Source: an uncultured Campylobacterales bacterium
GTDB taxonomy: Bacteria; Campylobacterota; Campylobacteria; Campylobacterales; Arcobacteraceae
Assembly (NCBI GenBank): GCA_947503785.1
Contig: CANNFB010000009.1
Location: 37,037-101,036 of the forward strand
Direction of reading: 5' to 3'
DNA: 64,000 bases
A program made the position numbers and the translations under genes. Under the pieces are notes generated by a model. The model ran no database searches and had not been told where the DNA came from. It was given only the letters and a program-made list of their open reading frames with translations. Positions 42,535-52,094 of this stretch are shown piece after piece; position 1 is the first letter of the stretch; the number at the start of each line of letters is the position of its first letter.

Positions 42535-43515
42535 ATGTATAAAAACGAATTTGATAATCATTTAAGACAAAATAAAAAATTTAATGCTTATATGTTCTAT
42601 GGGCAATCAACATTCTTAGTTGAGCATTACTCTAATATTGTGACTTCCTCTCTTGGGCAAAAAGATGAAATTGAAAAATTATATTTTGACGAATATGATT
42701 TTAAATATGCAAAAGATAAATTACTTCAATCTTCACTATTTTCATCAAACAATATCTTATTAATAAAATGTGATAAAAAAATACCTAAAAAAGAAGTAGA
42801 TACTTTAGTAGAAGCTTGTAATACAAATCCTGATAGTACCGTGATTTTTTCATGTATTGGGGATACAGACTTTAGGTCTATGGAGAAAAGCTTTTCTGCT
42901 AAAACAAACTCTGCAGTTGTTAGAATGTTCTCTCCAAACGATAATGAAGCAGTAAGACTTATAGAAGATACTGCAAAAAAGTTAAATATCAATTATGAAG
43001 TATCAGCATTGAATCATTTATACTTTATGCATAAAAATGATTTATCATTATGTATCAACGACTTATCAAAATTAGCTATTTTAGATGAAAAGATAACTTC
43101 AAATATTGTAAACACTCACTGTTTTGGAATAGGAGCTGTTTCTTTTGAAGACTTTTTACATGATTTATTAAGTGGTAAAGATATAGCAAATGATTTAACA
43201 CTTTTATTAGAAGAGGGTGTTAATGAAATATTTTTAATCAATCAAGTAACATCATTTATTCAACAACTATTTATGATATCTTCATATGCCAGAGCAATAG
43301 GAGCACCAAATCCTAAAGAGATATTAGGATTTATTCCTCCAAAAAATGTTTGGGAAAAGAAATCAAAATTAGCTATAAATATAAAACCAGAAAAATTTCA
43401 AGAAATGTTAGAGTTCTTACTAAATATTGAGTTAGAACTAAAATCTTCAAAGATTGATAACTCAAATCTTTACATACAAGCAAGCCTAAGAAAGTTTACA
43501 GTTTTATTTGGATGA
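42535..43515 (+). CDS. holA: DNA polymerase III subunit delta
   Basis: Epsilonproteobacterial HolA-like, YMFYGQSTFLVEHYSN; between rnr and rpsF region. Confidence 0.85.
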   Translation: MYKNEFDNHLRQNKKFNAYMFYGQSTFLVEHYSNIVTSSLGQKDEIEKLYFDEYDFKYAKDKLLQSSLFSSNNILLIKCDKKIPKKEVDTLVEACNTNPDSTVIFSCIGDTDFRSMEKSFSAKTNSAVVRMFSPNDNEAVRLIEDTAKKLNINYEVSALNHLYFMHKNDLSLCINDLSKLAILDEKITSNIVNTHCFGIGAVSFEDFLHDLLSGKDIANDLTLLLEEGVNEIFLINQVTSFIQQLFMISSYARAIGAPNPKEILGFIPPKNVWEKKSKLAINIKPEKFQEMLEFLLNIELELKSSKIDNSNLYIQASLRKFTVLFG

Positions 43516-43533
43516 TTATAACTTTATAAAAAA
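43486..43533 (+). repeat. holA 3'-end direct repeat, resident copy
   Basis: 28-bp exact CTAAGAAAGTTTACAGTTTTATTTGGAT (43486-43513) plus ACTTTATAAAAAA. Confidence 0.9.
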
Positions 43534-43564
43534 GGAAAGAAATTAAAATTTCTTCCCTTTTTTT
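43530..43564. terminator. bidirectional terminator holA / OYE
   Basis: AAAGGAAAGAAATT-AA-AATTTCTTCCCTTT, 14-bp stem with one mismatch. Confidence 0.85.
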
Positions 43565-44660
43565 ATTTATAGCTTGGATAATCACTATAGCCTACTTCAT
43601 CTCTCCCTCCAAATAAAGTATGAGAATCTTTGATTTCTGATAATGGATAGTTGTTTTTTAGTCTATTAACTAAATCTGGATTAGGAATATAATATCTACC
43701 AAAACCTACAATATCAACTAAATCTTTTTCTATAACTTTATTTGCTCTTTCAAGGCTATATCCTCCCGTAGCAATAATTGTATTTTTAAAAGTATTTCTT
43801 AATTCTTTTCTAAAAGACTCAGGAATTTGTGGTGCATCATCCCAATCTGCTTCACACAAATGAATATATAACATATCTAATTTATTTAATTCTTTTGCTG
43901 CTAACATAAAAGTATCAAGAATCTCAGGATCTTCCATGTCTTTAAATTGAATAAATGGAGATAATCTTACACCTGTTTTATCTGCACCAATTTCATCTAT
44001 TACTTCTTTTGTTATTTCTAATAAAAGTTTGATTCTATTTTCTTTACTTCCTCCATAACTATCTTCTCTTTTATTTGAATTACTTCTTAAAAATTGGTCA
44101 AGCAAGTATCCATTAGCTCCATGTATTTCAACTCCATCAAATCCTGCCTCTATTGCATTTCTTGAAGCTTGTTTAAATTCTTTGATTACTTGAGTTATAT
44201 CATTAATATCCATAGCTTTTGGAGTCTCTACTGGTAGCATAGTTGCATCTTTACTTGTAGGTGTATCAAATACATAAACTTGTGTATCTTTTGCTAGTAA
44301 AGCAGATGGTCCAATAGGTTGTAAGCCATTAACCTTAGAGCTTGAAACTCTTCCTACATGCCAAAGTTGTAAGATAATTTTCCCACCTTTTTCATGTACT
44401 GCTTTTGTAACAAGTTTCCAACCTTCTATTTGCTCTTTTGAATAAATACCTGGTGTATCAGCATATCCTTGTCCTTGTAATGATATCTGTGTTGCTTCTG
44501 ATATTATAAGACCTGAGCTAGCTCTTTGTGCATAATATTCTGCATTCATTTGAGTTGGAATTTCGCCTTCTATAGTTCTTGATCTTGTCATTGGTGCCAT
44601 TGATATTCGATTTTCTAATTTTAAATCTTTCATTTGATATGAGTTAAATACATTTTTCAT
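43563..44660 (-). CDS. Old Yellow Enzyme family FMN oxidoreductase (NemA-like)
   Basis: ISMAPMTRSRT, GFDGVEIHGANGYLLDQFLRSNSNKREDSYGGS. Confidence 0.95.
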   Translation of the reverse strand: MKNVFNSYQMKDLKLENRISMAPMTRSRTIEGEIPTQMNAEYYAQRASSGLIISEATQISLQGQGYADTPGIYSKEQIEGWKLVTKAVHEKGGKIILQLWHVGRVSSSKVNGLQPIGPSALLAKDTQVYVFDTPTSKDATMLPVETPKAMDINDITQVIKEFKQASRNAIEAGFDGVEIHGANGYLLDQFLRSNSNKREDSYGGSKENRIKLLLEITKEVIDEIGADKTGVRLSPFIQFKDMEDPEILDTFMLAAKELNKLDMLYIHLCEADWDDAPQIPESFRKELRNTFKNTIIATGGYSLERANKVIEKDLVDIVGFGRYYIPNPDLVNRLKNNYPLSEIKDSHTLFGGRDEVGYSDYPSYK

Positions 44661-44848
44661 ATACTTGTCCTTTTATTATTATATATATTTTGTTTTTTAT
44701 GAATTATTTTTTAGTATACAAAAAAATTTTAAATAAAAAAATAGATATCTTGTGAACTTTATCTATCATTTGTGCTATTTTAAAAATGAAGTATATTTTT
44801 GTTTCTGCTTTTAAGCTAAGAATATTTTCTGTAGATGTATAATAGTTT

Positions 44849-45727
44849 ATGAAAAAAACAATAACTAAAAAATCACACTTTGAACAAATAAACCTTGCTT
44901 TAGTTTATGTGCAAAATAATTATAGTTCAAATATTACTGCTGAGGATTTAGCTAAAGTAAGTGCTTATTCAATATTTCATTTTCATAGAATATTCAAAGA
45001 ACTTACAGGTACAAGTGTAAATAATTATATACGAAATACAAGATTAGAGAAAGCATCGAATCTACTACTTTATAACTATCATAAAAGTATTCAAACAATA
45101 GCATTAGAATGTGGTTTTTCAACTGCAACTAGTTTTACACAAGCTTTTAAAAAAATGTTTTCCATGACCCCAAAAGATTGGAGAAAAGGAGGCTACAAAA
45201 TAAATAATCCTAGGAATAATATTTCATTGATAAGAGTTGATGAATCTATGGTTCTAGAATCTCCTCAAATTGTCACTAAAGAAAGTGTTCCTATTTTATA
45301 TACAAGAGTATATAAATATGAAAACGATATAAGTTCAGTTTGGAATGAAATGTATGAATGGTGCGAAGCTATGAATGTTTTAAATAAACCTCATAAATAT
45401 ATAGGACTTTTTCATAATCATCCATCTTTTCTTCCTTATAATACAATGAGATATTCAGCATGTATAAGAACAGATGAAGATATAATACCTTCAGGTAAAA
45501 TAGGAAGATGTAAATTAAGTAGTGGAAAGTTTGCAAAATTTGAATTTACTTGTTCTCATTTGGACTTGTATAAAATGATGCATTTAGCATATCTAACTTG
45601 GATACCGAGTTCTAACTATGAAGTAAGAAATTTTCCAGCTTATGTAGAGTATAAAAATCCAGAGCATCTTATGAGTAATGACATTTTAGAAATAGATTTT
45701 TACTTACCTATTCAAATTATAATATAA
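44849..45727 (+). CDS. AraC-family regulator with GyrI-like C-terminal domain
   Basis: HTH FHFHRIFKELTGTSVNNYIRNTRLEKASNLL...ATSFTQAFKKMFSMTPKDWRKGG; GyrI-like C-term. Confidence 0.9.
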   Translation: MKKTITKKSHFEQINLALVYVQNNYSSNITAEDLAKVSAYSIFHFHRIFKELTGTSVNNYIRNTRLEKASNLLLYNYHKSIQTIALECGFSTATSFTQAFKKMFSMTPKDWRKGGYKINNPRNNISLIRVDESMVLESPQIVTKESVPILYTRVYKYENDISSVWNEMYEWCEAMNVLNKPHKYIGLFHNHPSFLPYNTMRYSACIRTDEDIIPSGKIGRCKLSSGKFAKFEFTCSHLDLYKMMHLAYLTWIPSSNYEVRNFPAYVEYKNPEHLMSNDILEIDFYLPIQIII

Positions 45728-45773
45728 AGTATTTTTTACTTTTTAGTAAATCTTTAAAGTTAAGAAGTTTAAG

Positions 45774-45826
45774 CTAAGAAAGTTTACAGTTTTATTTGGA
45801 TAAAATCCATGACTTTATAAAAAAAG
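45774..45826 (+). repeat. holA 3'-end direct repeat, displaced copy upstream of rpsF
   Basis: Matches 43486-43513 exactly over 28 bp; keeps the LRKFTVLFG* reading frame. Confidence 0.9.
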
Positions 45827-45885
45827 TACCCTTGCTGATATTAGTGAAAACTAGAATACCGGCATAAACTATAAGGAGAAAATAG

Positions 45886-46242
45886 ATGAGTAAATTAAGA
45901 CATTACGAAACAATGTTTATTGTTAAGCCTACGTTAACTGAAGAAGAAACTGCAGCTCAAATTGATGGTGTAAAAGCTATTATTGAAAAGAATGGTGGAG
46001 AAATTGTACAATGTGACAATATGGGTTCTCAACAATTAGCTTATGAAATTGAAAAACACAAAAGAGGTTACTACTACCTTGTATATTTCAAAGGTGAACC
46101 TGCAGGAATTGCTGAAATCGAAAGAAATTACAGAATCAATGAAAATATCATGAGATTCATTTTCATTAAATATGAAAATAAAAAAGAGATTGCAGCATGG
46201 ACTTATATGTGTGGCGAAGCAGCTAAAAAAGAATCTAAATAA
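45886..46242 (+). CDS. rpsF: 30S ribosomal protein S6
   Basis: LRHYETMFIVKPTLTEEE. Confidence 0.96.
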   Translation: MSKLRHYETMFIVKPTLTEEETAAQIDGVKAIIEKNGGEIVQCDNMGSQQLAYEIEKHKRGYYYLVYFKGEPAGIAEIERNYRINENIMRFIFIKYENKKEIAAWTYMCGEAAKKESK

Positions 46243-46259
46243 ATTTATAGGAATCTAGT

Positions 46260-46787
46260 ATGTATAATAAAGTAATTATGGTTGGAAATTTAACAAGAGA
46301 TATTGAGCTAAGATATTTACCATCTGGTGCAGCAATAGCAAAATCTGCAATTGCAACATCATTTAAGTTTAAATCAGCAGCTGGAGAACAAAAAGATGAA
46401 GTTTGTTTTTTAGATTTTAATATGTTTGGAAGATCTGCTGAGGTTGCTAATCAATACTTACGAAAAGGTTCTAAAGTTTTATTAGAAGGTCGACTTGTAT
46501 TTGAACAATGGACTGCTCAAGATGGAACTAACAGAAATAGACACTCTTTAAGAGTTGAAACTATGAAAATGTTAGATTCAAAAAGTGATTCAATGAATAA
46601 TAATGCTGGGGATAACCAAGGTTATAATCCTCAAGGATCTAATAATCAACCAGCGCAAAATCAATACAATAACACTTCGAATACACAAAATGCTCAAAAC
46701 AACTATGGTGGTAATAATCAAGCAGCAAAAATGCCTGAACATAAAATACCTGAAATAGATATAGACGAAGACGAAATACCGTTTTAG
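46260..46787 (+). CDS. ssb: single-stranded DNA-binding protein
   Basis: MYNKVIMVGNLTRDIELRYLPSG..., acidic tail DIDEDEIPF. Confidence 0.96.
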   Translation: MYNKVIMVGNLTRDIELRYLPSGAAIAKSAIATSFKFKSAAGEQKDEVCFLDFNMFGRSAEVANQYLRKGSKVLLEGRLVFEQWTAQDGTNRNRHSLRVETMKMLDSKSDSMNNNAGDNQGYNPQGSNNQPAQNQYNNTSNTQNAQNNYGGNNQAAKMPEHKIPEIDIDEDEIPF

Positions 46788-46805
46788 TAAATAAAGGAAA
46801 ACAAC

Positions 46806-47063
46806 ATGGCTGAAAGAAGAAAATACGGAAAGAAATATTGTAAATATACTGAAATGAAAGTTACTTTCATTGATTATAAAAACTCTGATTTATTAAAAAT
46901 TTCAATGAGTGAAAGAGGTAAAATTATGCCTAGAAGACTTACTGGAAATTCTAAGAATTCTCAAGAGATGGTAGAAACTGCAATCAAAAGAGCTAGACAT
47001 ATGGCATTAGTTCCATACATCGTTAACACTCATAATGTTACAGACGCAGCTTTTTCTAGATAA
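46806..47063 (+). CDS. rpsR: 30S ribosomal protein S18
   Basis: [23 protein letters not shown]...[10 protein letters not shown]. Confidence 0.96.
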   Translation: MAERRKYGKKYCKYTEMKVTFIDYKNSDLLKISMSERGKIMPRRLTGNSKNSQEMVETAIKRARHMALVPYIVNTHNVTDAAFSR

Positions 47064-47080
47064 TTCTAGTAAAAGTTTAT

Positions 47081-47117
47081 AAAAAAGGGAAGAAGCTTTT
47101 GCTTCTTCCCTTTTTTT
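47081..47117 (+). terminator. intrinsic terminator after rpsR
   Basis: GGGAAGAAGC-TTTT-GCTTCTTCCC flanked by A/T runs. Confidence 0.92.
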
Positions 47118-47151
47118 ATGCCAAAATATCGATTTTATTAGAGAAAAGTAA

Positions 47152-48555
47152 TTAAACTTTTTCCCAAACAACGCCTGATGGGGTATCCATAAGTGAAATT
47201 CCTAGTGCGGTAATTTCATCTCTTACTTTATCCGCAGCTTCAAAATCTTTAGCTTTTTTTGCTTCAGTTCTTTTTTCTATTAGATTTTCAATTGTATCTT
47301 TTTCTTCATTACTTATTCCAAATTGGAAATATTCATAAGCATCTGATGAACCGATTCCTAAAATATCTGAAATAAATTCTATGTTTGAAACTAGTTCTTT
47401 TTTTAATACTTTATCTTTAGAATTAGCATCAAGTTTATCGTTTGCATTTGAAATCATTTCATCAATGTATGAAATAGCTTTTGATGTATTAATATCATCA
47501 TTTAAAGCAGTAAATATTTTTTCTTTAAACTCTTTACTAACTTCTGATTTAGCACCTGCATAAACTCTTTTTTTAACTCTATAAAGTTTATCAAGTCTCT
47601 TTTTTGAAGATAATAAATCTTCTTCATTAAAGTTGAAATCAGTTCTATAATGAGCTGTTAATAAATAAAATCTAATAACCTCTCCACTATAAGATTTTAA
47701 AACATCTTTTAGGAAAAATGAGTTACCTAAAGATTTACTCATTTTTTCCCCATCAATATTTACAAAACCATTGTGCATCCAATATTTTGCAAGTTCTTGA
47801 TTTGATGAACATCTTGTTTGTGAGGCTTCATTTTCATGGTGAGGAAAAAGTAAATCAGCACCACCACCATGAATATCTATTTGGTAAGGAGAATTTTTAT
47901 ATGCTAAATGTTTTTCAATCATAGCCGAACACTCAATATGCCAACCAGGACGACCATTTCCAAATTCTGCTTCAAAAATAACATCTTCATCTTTTGCAAA
48001 TTTCCATAAAACAAAATCAGATGAGTTTCTTTTTTCTAAGTTTGCTTCAACTCTTGCTTGTGAGTTTTCATCACTTGCTCTAGAAGAAATAGAACCATAA
48101 GTTGAGTCTTTTGATGTATCAAAATAAACACCATTTGAAATTACATAGGCTATATCTTTTGAGATTAGATTATTAATCATCTCTTTCATAACTTCAAGAT
48201 TTTGTGTAGCTTTTGGTTCGATTGTATTATCTAATACATTTATAGCTTTCATATCAGCTTTATATGTATTTATATATTGAGTTGTAATATCTTCAAGTGT
48301 TCTTGAAGTTTCATACATTTTTTTGATGATTTTATCATCGATATCTGTAAAGTTTTTTGTCATTGTTACTTCATAGTCGTTCATTTTTAGAACTCTATGA
48401 AGTAAATCAAAGGCAATAGCAGATCTTGCATGACCTAGGTGTGAGTCATCATAAACTGTTGGACCACACACATAAATTTTTGCTTTTTTTTCTTCTATTG
48501 ATTTAAATAAAACTTTTTCTTTTTTTACTGAATCATAAATATATATATTATTCAT
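47152..48555 (-). CDS. cysS: cysteinyl-tRNA synthetase
   Basis: VYVCGPTVYDDSHLGHARSA-type motif, KMSKSLGN. Confidence 0.96.
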   Translation of the reverse strand: MNNIYIYDSVKKEKVLFKSIEEKKAKIYVCGPTVYDDSHLGHARSAIAFDLLHRVLKMNDYEVTMTKNFTDIDDKIIKKMYETSRTLEDITTQYINTYKADMKAINVLDNTIEPKATQNLEVMKEMINNLISKDIAYVISNGVYFDTSKDSTYGSISSRASDENSQARVEANLEKRNSSDFVLWKFAKDEDVIFEAEFGNGRPGWHIECSAMIEKHLAYKNSPYQIDIHGGGADLLFPHHENEASQTRCSSNQELAKYWMHNGFVNIDGEKMSKSLGNSFFLKDVLKSYSGEVIRFYLLTAHYRTDFNFNEEDLLSSKKRLDKLYRVKKRVYAGAKSEVSKEFKEKIFTALNDDINTSKAISYIDEMISNANDKLDANSKDKVLKKELVSNIEFISDILGIGSSDAYEYFQFGISNEEKDTIENLIEKRTEAKKAKDFEAADKVRDEITALGISLMDTPSGVVWEKV

Positions 48556-48556
48556 T

Positions 48557-49729
48557 TTATTTAAATAATGCTTCTAATGAAGAAGTATCAGTAGTTCTTT
48601 CTTCTCTTCTTTCATTGTTACCTTCAACAGTTGGCGTAGAACCTTCAATTTCAATTAGTTCAATTTCATATTTTGTAAGCATTGAAGCAAGTCTAATATT
48701 TAAACCAGCTTTTCCAATTGCTTTAGATTTTTGATCACTTGGAATAGTAACAGTTGCTTTACCTTTATCTGTAAATGTAGGTGCTTGTGTAATCTCAACT
48801 TTTGAAATAATTGCAGGTGATAAAGCTCGTGAAATAAACATTTCTGGAATTGTTGAATATTCAACACAGTCAATATTTTCTCCACTTAATTGGAAAGATA
48901 CAGCAGAAATTCTAATACCTTTAACACCAACAACTGCACCAATTGGGTCAATTTGAGGGTCAAGACTTGTTAATGCAATTTTAGCTCTACTTCCAGGAAT
49001 TCTAGCACTAGCTTCAATAATTACTTTTTCATCTTTAAGCTCAGGTACTTCAAGTGCTAATAAACACTCTAAGAATTTAGGACTTGTTCTTGAAATATCA
49101 ACGATTAAACCATTAGTTTTATCAATATTAACACCTCGTACTACTGCTTTTACAGTATCTCCAACTTTAAAAGTTTCACCTTTTATTCTACTTTTTCTTT
49201 GTAACATTCCTTTTACTTCACCAATTTCGATAAAAGTATTTTCTTGTCTATCAACTCTAGTAACAACACCAGATACAACTTTTCCTATTTTATCTTGATA
49301 TTTACCTAGTAAGTTTTCTTCAATAAATCTTTGTATTCTATATTCAAAATTATTATGTAAAATAGTTGCAGCATTTCTTCCCATATTTTCAAACTCAAGA
49401 TCGTAATCAATAAAATCACCAATTTCTAAATCTTCATCAATCTCTTTTGCTTCATCTAAATCAATAAAGTTTCCAGCATTGATTTCATTTCCATATTCGT
49501 CTTCTACTTCGCCAGTTAATTTTGCATCACCAACTGCTAAAACTTCTATCTTTTGTGATAATTGTAATTTTTTATTTTCTCTATCAATATTTGCATCGAA
49601 TCTTAATGTTTCATCTACCATTTTTTCTGCTGTTTTGATAAGTGCTTCTTTTAATGCATTTTCAACATTTTCAATTTGTAGACCTTTTTCATATGCAATT
49701 GAGTCTAAAATATCTATAATTTTGTCCAT
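48557..49729 (-). CDS. nusA: transcription termination/antitermination factor NusA
   Basis: S1 and KH regions; VDISRTSPKFLECLLALEVPEL, DPIGAVVGVKGIRI. Confidence 0.95.
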   Translation of the reverse strand: MDKIIDILDSIAYEKGLQIENVENALKEALIKTAEKMVDETLRFDANIDRENKKLQLSQKIEVLAVGDAKLTGEVEDEYGNEINAGNFIDLDEAKEIDEDLEIGDFIDYDLEFENMGRNAATILHNNFEYRIQRFIEENLLGKYQDKIGKVVSGVVTRVDRQENTFIEIGEVKGMLQRKSRIKGETFKVGDTVKAVVRGVNIDKTNGLIVDISRTSPKFLECLLALEVPELKDEKVIIEASARIPGSRAKIALTSLDPQIDPIGAVVGVKGIRISAVSFQLSGENIDCVEYSTIPEMFISRALSPAIISKVEITQAPTFTDKGKATVTIPSDQKSKAIGKAGLNIRLASMLTKYEIELIEIEGSTPTVEGNNERREERTTDTSSLEALFK

Positions 49730-49888
49730 TAATAACCTTTAATAATCTTTTATTTGTTGACATTGAAATGTAATGTTTATGAATTCAATGTAGTGTAGAG
49801 TTATATTATATCCAAAACTCCTTTTATGAAAATAAAAGTAATTTTAAGATAGAATATTTAGCTAATTAAAAAGAAAAGGTTTACTAAT

Positions 49889-50134
49889 ATGGAATTATTA
49901 ATTGCAAGAGAAGAATTAAGTAAAAAACCAAAAAAAATGCAACTAGATAAAATTAAAGAAGAATTAAAAAAAGGTTCAAATGCAGAATTATTGTATTTTG
50001 ACAGAGATAACTCACATAAAGATATGATGGCGTTAGTTGATGCACTTGAAGCTGATGATTATAATGTTTACTTCAGAGAAGTAAAATATGGTTTAGCGGA
50101 TGATGAGTATATGTATGAGGTTCATGCACTTTAA
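49889..50134 (+). CDS. HP0268 family small protein
   Basis: 81 aa, MELLIAREELSKKPKKMQLDKIK...; directly before miaB. Confidence 0.8.
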   Translation: MELLIAREELSKKPKKMQLDKIKEELKKGSNAELLYFDRDNSHKDMMALVDALEADDYNVYFREVKYGLADDEYMYEVHAL

Positions 50135-50149
50135 TCAAGTGATAAAGCT

Positions 50150-51460
50150 ATGAGTTCAAATAAAAAACTATTTATACAAACACTTGGTTGTCAAATGAAT
50201 GACACAGATAGTCAACATATCGCAGCTGAGTTAGAAAAACATAAAGATTATTCACAAACTAATGTTATGGAAGATGCTGATTTAATTATCATTAATACAT
50301 GTTCTGTAAGAGAAAAACCTGTTCAGAAACTATTTTCTGAGATTGGTCAGTTTAATAAGAAGAAAAAAGAGGGTGCTAAAATTGGTGTTTGTGGTTGTAC
50401 TGCATCACATTTAGGACGAGATATTATTAAAAGAGCACCTTACGTAGATTTTGTTGTAGGTGCTAGAAATATATCTAAGATTAAAGATGTTGTAGATATC
50501 AAAGGTTCAGTTGAAATTTCAATTGAAAATGATGATTCTATGTATGAATTTGCAACTGCAAAAACAAACCAATATAGAGCAAGCGTAAACATTTCAGTTG
50601 GTTGTGATAAAAAATGTACTTACTGTATTGTTCCAAGCACAAGAGGTGAAGAACTTTCAATTCCTATTGAAATGATTGTTGACCAAGTTCAAAAATCAGT
50701 TGACCAAGGTGCTGTTGAAGTAATGCTTCTAGGACAAAATGTAAACTCTTATGGAAGAAGATTCTCTGATGGTAGAGAAAAATCTACTTTTACAAAACTT
50801 TTACAAGAAGTTTCAAAAGTAGAAGGTATCCAAAGAATTAGATTTACATCTCCTCATCCTTTACACATGGATGATGAATTTATTGAAGAGTTTGCAAAAA
50901 ACAAAAAGATTTCAAGATGTATTCATATGCCTTTACAAAGTGGTTCAACATCAATTTTAAAAGCTATGAAAAGAGGTTATACAAAAGAGTGGTTCTTAAA
51001 TAGAACTGCAAAAATAAGATCACTAGTACCTGATTTAAGAATTACTACAGATATTATTGTAGCTTTTCCAGGTGAATCTGACGCCGATTATCAAGATACT
51101 TTAGATGTTGTAAAAGAAGCTAAATTTGATCAAATATTTAACTTTAAGTATTCTCCAAGACCTGGAACGGAAGCTTTAAATATGGAAGATTTAGCAGTTG
51201 ATGACAAAATTGGAAGTGCTAGATTAACTGAATTAATTGAATTACATAAAAGACACTTAGAAGCTGTAATGCCAACTTATGTTGGACAAACTTTTTCTGT
51301 ATTAGTTGAAAGTTTAAAAGCAAATGGTGAAGTTTGTGGTTTCACTGATAATTATTTACAAGTATTTACAAAAGGAAGTGATGAACTTCTTGGTAAATTT
51401 GTAGATGTTAAAATTACTAGTAATTCAAGAACATCATTAAAAGGTGAAATAGTTCAGTAA
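50150..51460 (+). CDS. miaB: tRNA-2-methylthio-N6-dimethylallyladenosine synthase
   Basis: QTLGCQMNDTDSQHI, CDKKCTYCIVPSTRGEE. Confidence 0.96.
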   Translation: MSSNKKLFIQTLGCQMNDTDSQHIAAELEKHKDYSQTNVMEDADLIIINTCSVREKPVQKLFSEIGQFNKKKKEGAKIGVCGCTASHLGRDIIKRAPYVDFVVGARNISKIKDVVDIKGSVEISIENDDSMYEFATAKTNQYRASVNISVGCDKKCTYCIVPSTRGEELSIPIEMIVDQVQKSVDQGAVEVMLLGQNVNSYGRRFSDGREKSTFTKLLQEVSKVEGIQRIRFTSPHPLHMDDEFIEEFAKNKKISRCIHMPLQSGSTSILKAMKRGYTKEWFLNRTAKIRSLVPDLRITTDIIVAFPGESDADYQDTLDVVKEAKFDQIFNFKYSPRPGTEALNMEDLAVDDKIGSARLTELIELHKRHLEAVMPTYVGQTFSVLVESLKANGEVCGFTDNYLQVFTKGSDELLGKFVDVKITSNSRTSLKGEIVQ

Positions 51461-52074
51461 TGAAAAAATATTTTAAGACAAATATTTTACCTTATATATT
51501 ATATTTCCTTGTGAAATTTATTTACTCTACAAACAAAAAAGTTTTTCATCACTCTAAAATTGAGAGTGATGAAGCTTTTATCTTTGTTGCTTGGCACGGA
51601 GATTTATTAGCCCAACCTACAAACTATTTTAAGTTTAGACCAAACGGTAATGTAAAAGCAATGATTAGTCATAACAAAGACGGCGAAATTATTGCAAAAA
51701 TTTATGCTCTTTTAGGAACAGGATTAATAAGAGGTTCTTCTTCTAAAGGTGCTGCTAAAGCTTTAATTAGTACAATTAAGGAAATCAAAGCAGGTTCAGA
51801 TGTTGCACTAACTCCAGATGGTCCAAGAGGCCCTAGATATAGTGTTGCTCCTGGAATTGTTGCTATTGCTCAAAAAAGCAATGCAAAAATAATTGTTTTA
51901 AATTCAAAGCCATCTAAGTATTGGCAGTTTAGTTCATGGGATAAATTTGTTTTACCAAAACCTTTTGGAAAAATAGATTTTTATTTATCAGAGCCTTTTA
52001 GTATTGAAGGTTTAGAATCGCAAGAGGCAATAGAGTTAATCAAAGATAAAATGATGACTCATTCAATGCCTTAA
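51460..52074 (+). CDS. DUF374 lysophospholipid acyltransferase-like protein
   Basis: FVAWHGDLLAQP, LTPDGPRGPRYSVAPG. Confidence 0.9.
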   Translation: MKKYFKTNILPYILYFLVKFIYSTNKKVFHHSKIESDEAFIFVAWHGDLLAQPTNYFKFRPNGNVKAMISHNKDGEIIAKIYALLGTGLIRGSSSKGAAKALISTIKEIKAGSDVALTPDGPRGPRYSVAPGIVAIAQKSNAKIIVLNSKPSKYWQFSSWDKFVLPKPFGKIDFYLSEPFSIEGLESQEAIELIKDKMMTHSMP

Positions 52075-52094
52075 AAAGTTTAAATAGGAAGTAT

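Noticed and set aside
43563-45727. Calling the OYE/AraC segment a transposon or integron
   Set aside because: No transposase, integrase or terminal inverted repeats seen; only a holA-end duplication.
47718-47924. Antisense ORF within cysS
   Set aside because: Overlaps a well-supported essential gene on the opposite strand; no independent support.
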